A program made the position numbers and the translations under genes. From NCBI GenBank assembly GCA_035939615.1, contig DASZFP010000016.1, positions 1 through 39,528 of the forward strand: DNA of 39,528 nucleotides, given 5' to 3'. Below, in pieces: positions 32,061 through 39,528 of the stretch. The DNA comes from VBCK01 sp035939615 (lineage in GTDB: Bacteria > Pseudomonadota > Gammaproteobacteria > Burkholderiales > Burkholderiaceae_F). Position 1 is the stretch's first letter; each line of letters opens with the position of its first letter. A model generated the notes under the pieces. That model ran no database searches and was not told the origin of the DNA. It saw only the letters and a program-made list of their open reading frames with translations.

Positions 32061-33824
32061 ATGGCACTGGGCCGGCGTCGCTTCGACGCTGTGATCGTGG
32101 GGGCGGGCGGAGCGGGCATGCGCTGCGCGCTGCAGCTGGCGCACGCAGGTTTGAGCGTTGCGGTGCTGTCGAAGGTGTTTCCGACTCGCTCGCACACGGT
32201 GGCGGCCCAGGGCGGGATCGGAGCTTCGCTGGGCAACATGACCGAAGACCGGTGGCTGTGGCACATGTTCGATACGGTCAAGGGCTCCGATTATCTGGGC
32301 GACCAGGATGCGATCGAGTTCATGTGTCGCGAGGCCCCCAAGGTGGTCTACGAGCTGGAGCACTACGGCATGCCGTTCGATCGCAATCCGGATGGCACGA
32401 TCTACCAGCGGCCGTTCGGCGGGCACTCGGCCAATTTCGGCGAAAAGCCCGTGCCGCGAGCCTGCGCCGCGGCCGATCGGACCGGACACGCGCTGCTGCA
32501 CACGCTGTATCAGCGCAACGTGGCCGCGCGCACCCAGTTCCTGGTCGAATGGATGGCGCTCGACCTGGTGATGGACGCCGACGGCGAATGCGTCGGCGTC
32601 ACGGCGCTGGAAATCGAAACCGGCACCACCATGCTGCTGGAGGCCAAGGCCACGGTGCTGGCCACGGGCGGGGCCGGGCGCGTGTTCGCGGCCTCGACCA
32701 ATGCCTACATCTGCACCGGAGACGGGCTCGGCATGGCCGCGCGGGCGGGCCTGCCGCTGCAGGACATGGAGTTCTGGCAGTTTCATCCGACCGGCGTGGC
32801 CGGCTCGGGCGTGTTGATCACCGAGGGCGTGCGCGGCGAGGGCGGCATCTTGCTGAACTCGCGCGGCGAACGCTTCATGGAGCGCTACGCGCCGACGCTG
32901 AAGGACCTGGCGCCGCGCGATTTCGTGTCGCGTTCGATGGACCAGGAGATCAAGGAAGGGCGCGGCTGCGGGCCCGAACACGACTACGTGCTGCTGAAGC
33001 TGGACCATCTGGGCGTGGAGACGATCACCAAGCGCCTGCCGTCGATCCGCGAGATCGCCATCAAGTTCGCCAACGTCGACCCGGTGCGCGAGCCGGTGCC
33101 GGTGGTGCCGACGATCCATTACCAGATGGGCGGCATCCCCTCCAACGTTCACGGACAGGTGGTGGCGCCGCGGCCGGGCGATCACAACGCGGTCGTGCCG
33201 GGACTGTTCGCGATCGGCGAGTGCTCTTGCGTGTCGGTGCACGGCGCCAACCGGCTGGGAACCAATTCGCTGCTGGACCTGGTCGTGTTCGGACGATCGG
33301 CCGGCAATTTCATCGTGTCGCAGCAGCTGGAGGAGCGCATGCACAAGCCCCTGCCGCCGGCTGCCGGCGAGGCCACGCTGGAACGGCTGGCGGCGCTGGA
33401 CGCGCGGGTCAAGGGCGAGCGGGTGCAGGCGGTGGCCAACGATCTGCGGCGCGCCATGCAGAGCCACTGCGGCGTGTTCCGCACCGGGCCGCTGCTGCGC
33501 GAGGGCATCGCGCTGATCCGGCAGATCGCCGAGCGGGCCGCCCGCGTCTCGATCGACGACCACTCCAAGGTGTTCAACACCGCGCGCGTGGAGGCGCTCG
33601 AGCTCGCCAACCTGGTCGAGACCGCCACGGCGACGGTCGTCTCGGCCGAGGCCAGGACCGAGAGTCGCGGCGCCCATGCGCGCGACGATTTTGCGCAGCG
33701 CGACGATACGAACTGGATGCGCCACACGCTCTGGTACCGGGACGGCGATCGGCTCGACTACAAGCCAGTCAACCTGAAGCCCTTGAGCGTGCCGACGTTC
33801 GAACCGAAGAAGCGCACTTATTGA
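32061..33824 (+). CDS. sdhA: Succinate dehydrogenase flavoprotein subunit
   Basis: A 587-residue catalytic subunit that oxidises succinate to fumarate and passes electrons to SdhB. The FAD motif G-A-G-G-A-G lies at 14-19. His45 in T-R-S-H-T-V-A-A-Q-G-G is the covalent flavin attachment site, at the same position as in E. coli. H-P-T-G-V-A-G-S-G-V-L-I-T-E and R-G-E-G-G form the active site, and the C-terminus ends in the usual K-P-V-N-L-K-P-L-S-V region. GGAGGG at 32045-32050 supports ATG 32061. A long out-of-frame open frame runs through the whole gene but is a GC artefact. Confidence 0.97.
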   Translation: MALGRRRFDAVIVGAGGAGMRCALQLAHAGLSVAVLSKVFPTRSHTVAAQGGIGASLGNMTEDRWLWHMFDTVKGSDYLGDQDAIEFMCREAPKVVYELEHYGMPFDRNPDGTIYQRPFGGHSANFGEKPVPRACAAADRTGHALLHTLYQRNVAARTQFLVEWMALDLVMDADGECVGVTALEIETGTTMLLEAKATVLATGGAGRVFAASTNAYICTGDGLGMAARAGLPLQDMEFWQFHPTGVAGSGVLITEGVRGEGGILLNSRGERFMERYAPTLKDLAPRDFVSRSMDQEIKEGRGCGPEHDYVLLKLDHLGVETITKRLPSIREIAIKFANVDPVREPVPVVPTIHYQMGGIPSNVHGQVVAPRPGDHNAVVPGLFAIGECSCVSVHGANRLGTNSLLDLVVFGRSAGNFIVSQQLEERMHKPLPPAAGEATLERLAALDARVKGERVQAVANDLRRAMQSHCGVFRTGPLLREGIALIRQIAERAARVSIDDHSKVFNTARVEALELANLVETATATVVSAEARTESRGAHARDDFAQRDDTNWMRHTLWYRDGDRLDYKPVNLKPLSVPTFEPKKRTY

Positions 33825-33883
33825 AAGGCGCGCCCCACGCCTCCATCTACGACCAGCAGGCTCCAGGTCAAAAAAAGGCCACC

Positions 33884-34633
33884 ATGAGCAGCCCCGCTTC
33901 GAACGAAACGAACACCGCCGCCGGCGCTCGCGCGGTGCGCTTGCGCATCTATCGCTACGATCCCGACTGCGACGAGCGGCCGCGCATGCAGTCTCTGGAA
34001 GTGCGCCTGCAGCCGACCGACCGCATGCTGCTGGATGCGCTGATACGCATCAAGGCCGAGGTCGACGACAGCCTGTCTTTCCGGCGCTCGTGCCGGGAGG
34101 GCGTGTGCGGCTCCGACGCGATCAACATCAACGGCCGCAACGGCCTGGCCTGCGTCACCAACCTGCGCGAGCTCAAGGAGCCGATCGTGCTGCGCCCGAT
34201 TCCCGGGCTGCCGGTGGTGCGCGACCTGATCGTCGACATGAGCCACTTCTTCGACCAGTACCACTCGATCAAGCCGTTCCTGGTTAACGACACCCCGCCC
34301 CCGGAGCGCGAGCGGCTGCAGTCGCCGGCCGAGCGCGAGGAGCTCAATGGTCTGTACGAATGCATCCTGTGCGCGTGCTGTTCGACCGCGTGCCCGAGCT
34401 TCTGGTGGAACCCGGACAAGTTCGTCGGGCCGGCCGGGCTGCTGCAGGCCTATCGCTTCATCGCCGACAGTCGCGACACGGCCACGGGGGAGCGCCTCGA
34501 CAACCTGGACGACCCGTATCGCCTGTTCCGCTGCCACACGATCATGAATTGCGTCGACGTCTGTCCCAAGGGACTCAATCCAACCCGCGCCATCGGCAAG
34601 ATCAAGGAGCTGATGGTGCGACGGGCCGTTTGA
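33884..34633 (+). CDS. sdhB: Succinate dehydrogenase iron-sulfur subunit
   Basis: A 249-residue subunit that carries electrons from SdhA to quinone. Ligands of the [2Fe-2S] centre are Cys70, Cys75, Asp78 and Cys90; the Asp at the third position matches E. coli. The second domain has Cys160, Cys163, Cys166 and Cys170 (C-I-L-C-A-C-C-S-T-A-C-P) and Cys217, Cys223 and Cys227 for the [4Fe-4S] and [3Fe-4S] centres. The N-terminus has about 16 extra Ala/Thr-rich residues before the ferredoxin domain. The gene follows sdhA after 59 bases, the widest gap in the operon, with AAAAAAAGG just before the ATG as ribosome binding site. Confidence 0.96.
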   Translation: MSSPASNETNTAAGARAVRLRIYRYDPDCDERPRMQSLEVRLQPTDRMLLDALIRIKAEVDDSLSFRRSCREGVCGSDAININGRNGLACVTNLRELKEPIVLRPIPGLPVVRDLIVDMSHFFDQYHSIKPFLVNDTPPPERERLQSPAEREELNGLYECILCACCSTACPSFWWNPDKFVGPAGLLQAYRFIADSRDTATGERLDNLDDPYRLFRCHTIMNCVDVCPKGLNPTRAIGKIKELMVRRAV

Positions 34634-34634
34634 T

Positions 34635-34976
34635 ATGAATCACGACCGGGCAACCATCGATCGACCGGCCCGTCCGGACCGGGCCGAGGCGATGCGGCGG
34701 CTGCGCTGGCGCGCGCGGCGCGGCCTGCTGGAGAACGATCTTCTGATCGAGCGTTTTCTGGACCAGCAGGGCGATGTGCTCGAGCCGGCGCAGCTCGACG
34801 CGCTGGCGCACCTGCTGGATTGTTCCGAGGCCGAACTGTTCGACTTGCTGCTGGGCCGCCGCGAGCCGGCCGGGGCACTGGACGGTCCGGCGGTTCGAGA
34901 AGTATTGCAGCGGCTGCGATCGGTACGACTGCAGCCGCTGGGCCCCCGCACTTCACCCTGCACCCCTGGAGCCTGA
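34635..34976 (+). CDS. sdhE: Succinate dehydrogenase flavinylation factor SdhE
   Basis: A 113-residue protein of the SdhE/Sdh5 (YgfY) family that assists covalent FAD attachment to SdhA. The conserved R-G-x-x-E motif appears as Arg29-Gly30-Leu-Leu-Glu33 in R-R-G-L-L-E-N-D, followed by the helical D-A-L-A-H-L-L-D and E-L-F-D-L-L-L-G segments. It is somewhat longer than the usual 80-95 residues because of a C-terminal tail rich in Pro and Arg. It starts one base after the sdhB stop, so the flavin factor is made together with its client enzyme, and gltA follows after 2 bases. Confidence 0.93.
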   Translation: MNHDRATIDRPARPDRAEAMRRLRWRARRGLLENDLLIERFLDQQGDVLEPAQLDALAHLLDCSEAELFDLLLGRREPAGALDGPAVREVLQRLRSVRLQPLGPRTSPCTPGA

Positions 34977-34978
34977 AA

Positions 34979-36289
34979 ATGGCACTGAATGCATCCGAAC
35001 ACAAGGCAACGGTGAACTTCAGCGACGGCACGCCGCCGATCGAGTTGCCGATCTACAAGGGCACGATAGGCCCCGACGTGCTCGACATCCGCCAGCTGTA
35101 CACCCGAACCGGCAAGTTCACCTACGATCCCGGATTCCTGTCGACCGCGGCCTGCAATTCCTCGATCACGTTCGTCGACGGCGATCGGGGCGAGCTGCTG
35201 TACCGGGGCTATCCGATCGAACAGCTGGCCACGCACTGCAATTTCCTGGAGGTGTGCTACCTGATCCTGTACGGCGACCTGCCCAACTCCAAACAGCGCA
35301 AGGAATTCGTCGGGCTGGTCTCGCGGCACACGATGGTCCACGAGCAGATGCAATTCTTCATGCGCGGATTCCGGCGGGACACGCATCCGATGTCGGTGCT
35401 GACCGGACTGGTCGGCGCGATGTCGGCGTTCTACCCGGATTCGATCAACGTGCACGACCCGGCCCAGCGCGAGATCTCAGCGATCCGGATGATCGCCAAG
35501 ATGCCCACGCTGGTGGCGATGGCGTACAAGTACGCCGCAGGACAGCCCTATATGTATCCGCGCAACGAGCTGTCCTACGCCGCCAACTTCATGCACATGA
35601 TGTTCGCCACGCCCTGCGAGGACTACCACGTCAACCCGGTGCTGGTGCGCGCGCTGGACCGCATCTTCATCCTGCACGCCGATCACGAGCAGAACGCTTC
35701 CACCTCGACCGTGCGGCTGTGCGCCTCGTCGGGAACCAATCCGTTCGCGGCGATCGCTGCGGGCGTGGCCTGCCTGTGGGGGCCGGCGCACGGCGGCGCC
35801 AACGAAGCGGCCCTGGCGATGCTCGAGGAGCTGCAGTCGCAGGGCGGACTGGCCAAGATCGGCGAGTTCATCGCCAAGGTCAAGGACAAGAATTCCAATG
35901 TCCGGCTGATGGGGTTCGGCCACCGCGTCTACAAGAACTACGATCCGCGCGCCCGGCTGATGAGGGAGACGTGCCACGAAGTGCTCAACGAGCTCGGCCT
36001 GCACGAGGATCCGCTGTTCAAGCTGGCGGTGGCGCTGGAGAAGATCGCGCTGGAGGACGAGTACTTCGTCACGCGCAAGCTGTACCCGAACGTAGACTTC
36101 TACTCGGGCATCGTGCAGAAAGCGATCGGCATCCCGGTGTCGCTGTTCACCGCCATTTTCGCGCTGGCGCGCACGGTCGGCTGGATCGCTCAGCTCAACG
36201 AGATGGTTTCGGACCCGGAATACAAGATCGGCCGGCCGCGCCAGCTCTACAGCGGCCACGTCAAACGCGATGTAACGCCAGCGAAGTAA
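34979..36289 (+). CDS. gltA: Citrate synthase, type I
   Basis: A 436-residue hexameric-type citrate synthase that condenses acetyl-CoA and oxaloacetate. Catalytic residues are His271 in G-P-A-H-G-G-A-N-E, His315 in G-F-G-H-R-V-Y-K-N-Y and Asp373 in N-V-D-F-Y-S-G, matching His264, His305 and Asp362 of E. coli. H-A-D-H-E-Q-N-A-S-T-S-T-V is also present. GGAG at 34967-34970, eight bases before ATG 34979, fixes the start; the upstream extension of the frame is a shadow of sdhE. The N-terminal domain typical of NADH-regulated Gram-negative enzymes is present. Confidence 0.97.
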   Translation: MALNASEHKATVNFSDGTPPIELPIYKGTIGPDVLDIRQLYTRTGKFTYDPGFLSTAACNSSITFVDGDRGELLYRGYPIEQLATHCNFLEVCYLILYGDLPNSKQRKEFVGLVSRHTMVHEQMQFFMRGFRRDTHPMSVLTGLVGAMSAFYPDSINVHDPAQREISAIRMIAKMPTLVAMAYKYAAGQPYMYPRNELSYAANFMHMMFATPCEDYHVNPVLVRALDRIFILHADHEQNASTSTVRLCASSGTNPFAAIAAGVACLWGPAHGGANEAALAMLEELQSQGGLAKIGEFIAKVKDKNSNVRLMGFGHRVYKNYDPRARLMRETCHEVLNELGLHEDPLFKLAVALEKIALEDEYFVTRKLYPNVDFYSGIVQKAIGIPVSLFTAIFALARTVGWIAQLNEMVSDPEYKIGRPRQLYSGHVKRDVTPAK

Positions 36290-36327
36290 AATCGTGAACG
36301 AGAAGGCCGTCTGAAAGGGTCGACGCC

Positions 36328-39180
36328 ATGATGCGACAGTTTCAAGTCAACTCCTACCTGTTCGGGGGCAATGCGCCGTACGTGGAGGAGTTGTACGAGC
36401 GCTACCTCGACAACCCGGGGTCGGTTGGGGAGCGCTGGCGCGCCTACTTCGACCAGATGCAGCTGGTTCCGGCCGCGGACGGCAATCCGTCCACGCCGGA
36501 CGTGGCGCACGCGCCCATCGTCGAGTCCTTTGCGCTGCGTGCCAAGGCAGGGACCTTGCGCCCGACGGTGGCGCCGACCGACCTGTCGGTCGCCCGCAAG
36601 CAGGTGCACGTCCAGTCGATCATCGCGGCGTATCGTTTCCTGGGCAGCCGCTGGGCCGATCTGGATCCGCTCAAGCGCCAGGAGCGGCCCAAGCTGCCCG
36701 AGCTGGAGCCGGCCTTCTACGACCTGAGCGAAGCCGACATGGACACCGAGTTCTCGGCGTCCAACACGTACTTCGGCCAGGAGCAGATGACGCTGCGCGA
36801 CATCGTCAAGGCGCTGCGTCAGACCTACTGCGGAACGATTGGCGCCGAGTTCATGTACATCGCCGATCCGGCCCAGAAGCGCTGGCTGCAGCAGCGGCTC
36901 GAATCGATCCGTTCGACCCCGAGCTTCACGGCCGAGAAGAAGCGCCACATCCTGAACCGCCTGACCGCGGCCGAGGGCCTGGAGCGTTACCTGCATACGA
37001 AGTACGTCGGGCAGAAGCGCTTTTCGCTGGAGGGCGGGGAGAGCTTCATCGCGGCGATGGACGAGCTGATCCAGCGCGCCGGTGAATCGGGCGTCGAGGA
37101 GATCGTGATCGGGATGGCGCACCGGGGCCGCTTGAACGTGCTGGTCAATACGCTGGGCAAGACGCCGCCGGAGCTGTTCGCCGAGTTCGAGGGCAAGGCC
37201 GCGATCGACCTTCCCGCCGGGGACGTCAAATACCACCAGGGCTTCTCGAGCGACGTGTCCACGCCGGGAGGCCCGGTTCATCTGTCGCTGGCTTTCAACC
37301 CGTCGCACCTGGAGATCGTCAATCCGGTGGTCGAGGGATCGGTGCGGGCGCGCCAGGAGCGGCGCGGCGACCAGCGCGGCGAAAAGGTGCTGCCGGTGCT
37401 GGTGCACGGCGACGCCTCGTTCGCCGGCCAGGGCGTCGTGATGGAAACCCTGGCCCTGGCCCAGACGCGCGGCTACGGCACCGGCGGCACGGTGCACATC
37501 GTGATCAACAACCAGATCGGCTTTACCACCTCCGACCCGCGCGACTCGCGCTCGTCGCTGTACTGCTCGGACGTGGTCAAGATGATCGAGGCGCCGGTGC
37601 TGCACGTGAACGGCGACGACCCCGAAGCGGTGGTGCTGGCCGCCGAGATCGCGATGGATTTCCGCCAGGAATTCAGCATGGACGTGGTGGTGGACATCGT
37701 CTGCTTCCGGCGGCTGGGGCACAACGAGCAGGACACCCCGGCGGTCACCCAGCCCCTGATGTACAAGAAGATCGGCGCGCACCCGGGCGGGCGCAAGCTG
37801 TACGCGGACAAGCTGGTGACGCAGGGCACCATCGGCGCGGACGAGCCCGATGCGATGACGCGGGCCTACCGCCAGGCGCTGGACCAGGGGCGCCAGACGC
37901 TCGATCCGGTGCTGACCAACTTCAAGAGCCAGTACGCGGTCGATTGGACGGCGTACCTGAACCGCAAGTGGACCGACAATGCGGACACCGCCATTCCGGT
38001 GGCCGAGCTGAAACGGCTGGCCCAGCGGATCACGACGGTTCCGGACAACTTCAAGCTGCATCCGCTGGTGGAGAAAGTGATCGCGGACCGGCGCAGCATG
38101 GGCGAAGGCAAGATACCGGTCGACTGGGGCATGGCCGAGCATCTGGCGTTCGCCTCGCTGGTGGCCAGCGGCTACCCGGTGCGCATCACCGGCCAGGACT
38201 CCGGGCGCGGCACCTTTTCGCATCGGCACGCGGTGCTGCACGACCAGAACCGCGAAAAGTGGGACACCGGCACCTATGTGCCGCTGCAGAACGTGCTGGA
38301 CAAGCAGGCCCCGTTCACGGTGATCGATTCGGTGCTGTCCGAGGAAGCGGTGCTGGGGTTCGAGTACGGCTTTTCGAGCGCGGCGCCCAACGCGCTGGTG
38401 ATCTGGGAGGCTCAGTTCGGCGACTTCGTCAACGGCGCGCAGGTCGTGATCGACCAGTTCATCGCATCGGGCGAAGTCAAGTGGGGACGTCAATCGGGTC
38501 TGACGCTGATGCTGCCGCACGGCTACGAAGGGCAGGGTCCCGAGCATTCGTCGGCGCGGCTGGAGCGTTTCCTGCAGCTGGCCGCGGACAACAACATGCA
38601 GGTCGTGCAGCCGACCACGGCGGCGCAGATCTTCCACCTGTTGCGGCGCCAGATGATCCGGATGTTCCGCAAGCCGCTGGTGATCATGTCGCCCAAGTCG
38701 CTGCTGCGGCACAAGGATGCGGCTTCCCAGCTGGTCGACCTGGCGCGCGGCGAATTCCATACGGTCATTCCCGATGCCTCGACCGATCCGCAGAAGATCC
38801 GGCGCGCGATCCTGTGCTCGGGCCGGGTCTACTACGATCTGAAGACCGAGCGCGAAGAGCGCAAGGCCGATGACGTCGCGCTGATCCGCGTCGAGCAGCT
38901 CTATCCGTTCCCGCACAAGGCGCTGTCGGCCGAATTCAAGCGGCTGCCGGGGCTGACCGATGTCGTGTGGTGCCAGGACGAGCCGCAGAACATGGGGGCG
39001 TGGTCCTACGTGCAAAGTCACCTGCTGGAGGAGATGAGCGACGCCCACAAGCTCGGTTACGCCGGCCGGCCGGCCTCGGCTTCGCCGGCGGGCGGGTATT
39101 ACGCCAAGCACATCGAGCGGCAGAAGGCGCTGGTCGATGCGGCTTTTGCCAAGCTCAAGGGCCTGGTGCTGCACCGCTAG
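36328..39180 (+). CDS. sucA: 2-oxoglutarate dehydrogenase E1 component
   Basis: A 950-residue thiamine-diphosphate enzyme that decarboxylates 2-oxoglutarate and transfers the succinyl group to the lipoyl domain of E2. The N-terminal peptide with N-S-Y-L-F-G-G-N-A-P-Y-V-E-E-L-Y is the segment that docks to E2. The thiamine site shows G-D-A-S-F-A-G-Q-G (Asp362) and N-N-Q-I-G-F (Asn394, Asn395), and the transketolase-like C-terminal half (E-A-Q-F-G-D-F, L-P-H-G-Y-E-G-Q-G-P-E-H-S-S-A-R) is complete. AAAGGG 11 bases upstream supports ATG 36328; a second ATG follows directly at 36331. It is the seventh gene of the sdh-gltA-suc transcript. Confidence 0.97.
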   Translation: MMRQFQVNSYLFGGNAPYVEELYERYLDNPGSVGERWRAYFDQMQLVPAADGNPSTPDVAHAPIVESFALRAKAGTLRPTVAPTDLSVARKQVHVQSIIAAYRFLGSRWADLDPLKRQERPKLPELEPAFYDLSEADMDTEFSASNTYFGQEQMTLRDIVKALRQTYCGTIGAEFMYIADPAQKRWLQQRLESIRSTPSFTAEKKRHILNRLTAAEGLERYLHTKYVGQKRFSLEGGESFIAAMDELIQRAGESGVEEIVIGMAHRGRLNVLVNTLGKTPPELFAEFEGKAAIDLPAGDVKYHQGFSSDVSTPGGPVHLSLAFNPSHLEIVNPVVEGSVRARQERRGDQRGEKVLPVLVHGDASFAGQGVVMETLALAQTRGYGTGGTVHIVINNQIGFTTSDPRDSRSSLYCSDVVKMIEAPVLHVNGDDPEAVVLAAEIAMDFRQEFSMDVVVDIVCFRRLGHNEQDTPAVTQPLMYKKIGAHPGGRKLYADKLVTQGTIGADEPDAMTRAYRQALDQGRQTLDPVLTNFKSQYAVDWTAYLNRKWTDNADTAIPVAELKRLAQRITTVPDNFKLHPLVEKVIADRRSMGEGKIPVDWGMAEHLAFASLVASGYPVRITGQDSGRGTFSHRHAVLHDQNREKWDTGTYVPLQNVLDKQAPFTVIDSVLSEEAVLGFEYGFSSAAPNALVIWEAQFGDFVNGAQVVIDQFIASGEVKWGRQSGLTLMLPHGYEGQGPEHSSARLERFLQLAADNNMQVVQPTTAAQIFHLLRRQMIRMFRKPLVIMSPKSLLRHKDAASQLVDLARGEFHTVIPDASTDPQKIRRAILCSGRVYYDLKTEREERKADDVALIRVEQLYPFPHKALSAEFKRLPGLTDVVWCQDEPQNMGAWSYVQSHLLEEMSDAHKLGYAGRPASASPAGGYYAKHIERQKALVDAAFAKLKGLVLHR

Positions 39181-39198
39181 GCAAAAACGGGAAACGCA

Positions 39199-39528
39199 AT
39201 GTCGACGGTCGAAGTCAAGGTTCCGCAGCTTTCCGAATCGGTTGCCGAGGCGACCTTGCTGCAATGGAAGAAGAAATCGGGCGAGGCGGTGGCCCTGGAT
39301 GAAGTGCTGATCGAGGTCGAGACCGACAAGGTGGTGCTGGAAGTGCCGGCTCCCTCGGCCGGTACGCTGGCGCAAATCGTCAAACCCGACGGCAGCACCG
39401 TTGTCTCGGGCGACGTGATTGCGGTCATCGATCCGGCCTCCTCCGCCAAGGCTTCGGAGGCCAAGCAGGCCTCGGCGGCTGCGCCGGCGGCCTCCTTCGC
39501 CAAGGCTTCGGAGGCCGGGGCGGCAGCC
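39199..39528 (+). CDS. sucB: 2-oxoglutarate dehydrogenase E2 (start only)
   Basis: The first 110 residues of dihydrolipoyl succinyltransferase; the gene runs out of the window. Residues 1-77 form the lipoyl domain, with the lipoylated Lys44 in E-T-D-K-V-V-L-E-V. An Ala/Ser/Lys-rich flexible linker follows, in which the hexapeptide A-K-A-S-E-A occurs twice because of a duplicated DNA repeat. Downstream one expects a peripheral-subunit binding domain, the catalytic domain and then the E3 gene. GGGAAA before ATG 39199 supports the start, 18 bases after the sucA stop. Confidence 0.95.
   Translation, partial: MSTVEVKVPQLSESVAEATLLQWKKKSGEAVALDEVLIEVETDKVVLEVPAPSAGTLAQIVKPDGSTVVSGDVIAVIDPASSAKASEAKQASAAAPAASFAKASEAGAAA
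39435..39516 (+). repeat. Duplicated palindromic 28-nt repeat in the sucB linker
   Basis: Two copies (39435-39462 and 39489-39516) differ at one base and are spaced 54 nt apart. Each has 7-bp perfect inverted ends, GGCCTCC and GGAGGCC, around a 14-nt centre with GCCAAGGC, so each can form a hairpin. In frame each copy encodes A-K-A-S-E-A in the E2 linker. Confidence 0.8.

Noticed and set aside
31940..34633. An 897-codon open frame on the + strand running through sdhA and into sdhB
   Set aside because: It is the sdhB frame left open upstream by GC-rich codons; before 33884 it overlaps sdhA in another frame, and its translation there is Arg/Ala/Gly-rich with no domain.
36247..39375. A 1042-codon open frame antisense to sucA
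   Set aside because: Same composition artefact, opposite the conserved 2-oxoglutarate dehydrogenase gene.

Overview
The window is GC-rich chromosomal DNA from a proteobacterium, most likely a betaproteobacterium of the order Burkholderiales. The main reason is the gene order aconitase A - malate dehydrogenase - divergent GntR regulator - sdhCDAB - sdhE - gltA - sucA - sucB, which is characteristic of that order. A pilE/fimT/pilV/pilW/pilX/pilY1 minor-pilin cluster agrees with it. I saw no rRNA, tRNA, CRISPR array, insertion sequence or prophage gene.

Layout. (1) 1-3445: envelope or secreted proteins on the + strand: the end of a CHRD-domain protein, a large secreted protein with an H-E-x-x-E motif, two PKD domains and a C-terminal jelly-roll-like domain, and a small Ig-like exported protein. 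(2) 3571-9006: a TonB-dependent receptor (-), divergent from a NarL-type histidine kinase and response regulator pair (+), which meets a GAF-PAS-LuxR regulator (-) tail to tail. (3) 9178-10920 (-): a small acidic protein translationally coupled to a DUF427 protein, and a patatin-like phospholipase. (4) 11121-18696 (+): a type IV pilus minor-pilin operon, pilE-fimT-pilV-pilW-pilX-pilY1. Four of its junctions are tight (three ATGA overlaps), and a strong intrinsic terminator follows it. (5) 18818-22889 (+): a DUF2905 membrane protein, a YbbP-like FtsX permease and RmuC. (6) 22899-25853: a methionine-type aminotransferase (-), an unusual acetyltransferase-exonuclease fusion (+) and a PIN-domain protein (-). 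(7) 25368-30188 (-): the operon mdh-acnA-ompA-like-PIN. (8) 30377 to the end (+): a GntR/UTRA regulator, then succinate dehydrogenase with its flavinylation factor, citrate synthase, the E1 of 2-oxoglutarate dehydrogenase, and the start of its E2, cut off by the window end.

How it fits together. Regions 7 and 8 form a TCA-cycle supercluster: citrate synthase, aconitase, 2-oxoglutarate dehydrogenase E1/E2, succinate dehydrogenase and malate dehydrogenase are transcribed outward from one regulator. The mdh-gntR divergent spacer carries a perfect 12-bp palindrome suited to be the operator. A second palindrome and a hairpin covering the ribosome binding site precede sdhC. The most unusual items are the GNAT-DEDDh exonuclease fusion, a palindromic 28-nt repeat placed in frame twice in the sucB linker, and a PilY1 with four polyglycine tracts, an inserted beta-repeat block and a degenerate calcium loop. 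I did not find a clearly new multi-gene defence or mobile system. The best candidates for new biology are the fusion protein and the OmpA-like plus PIN pair attached to the TCA operon.
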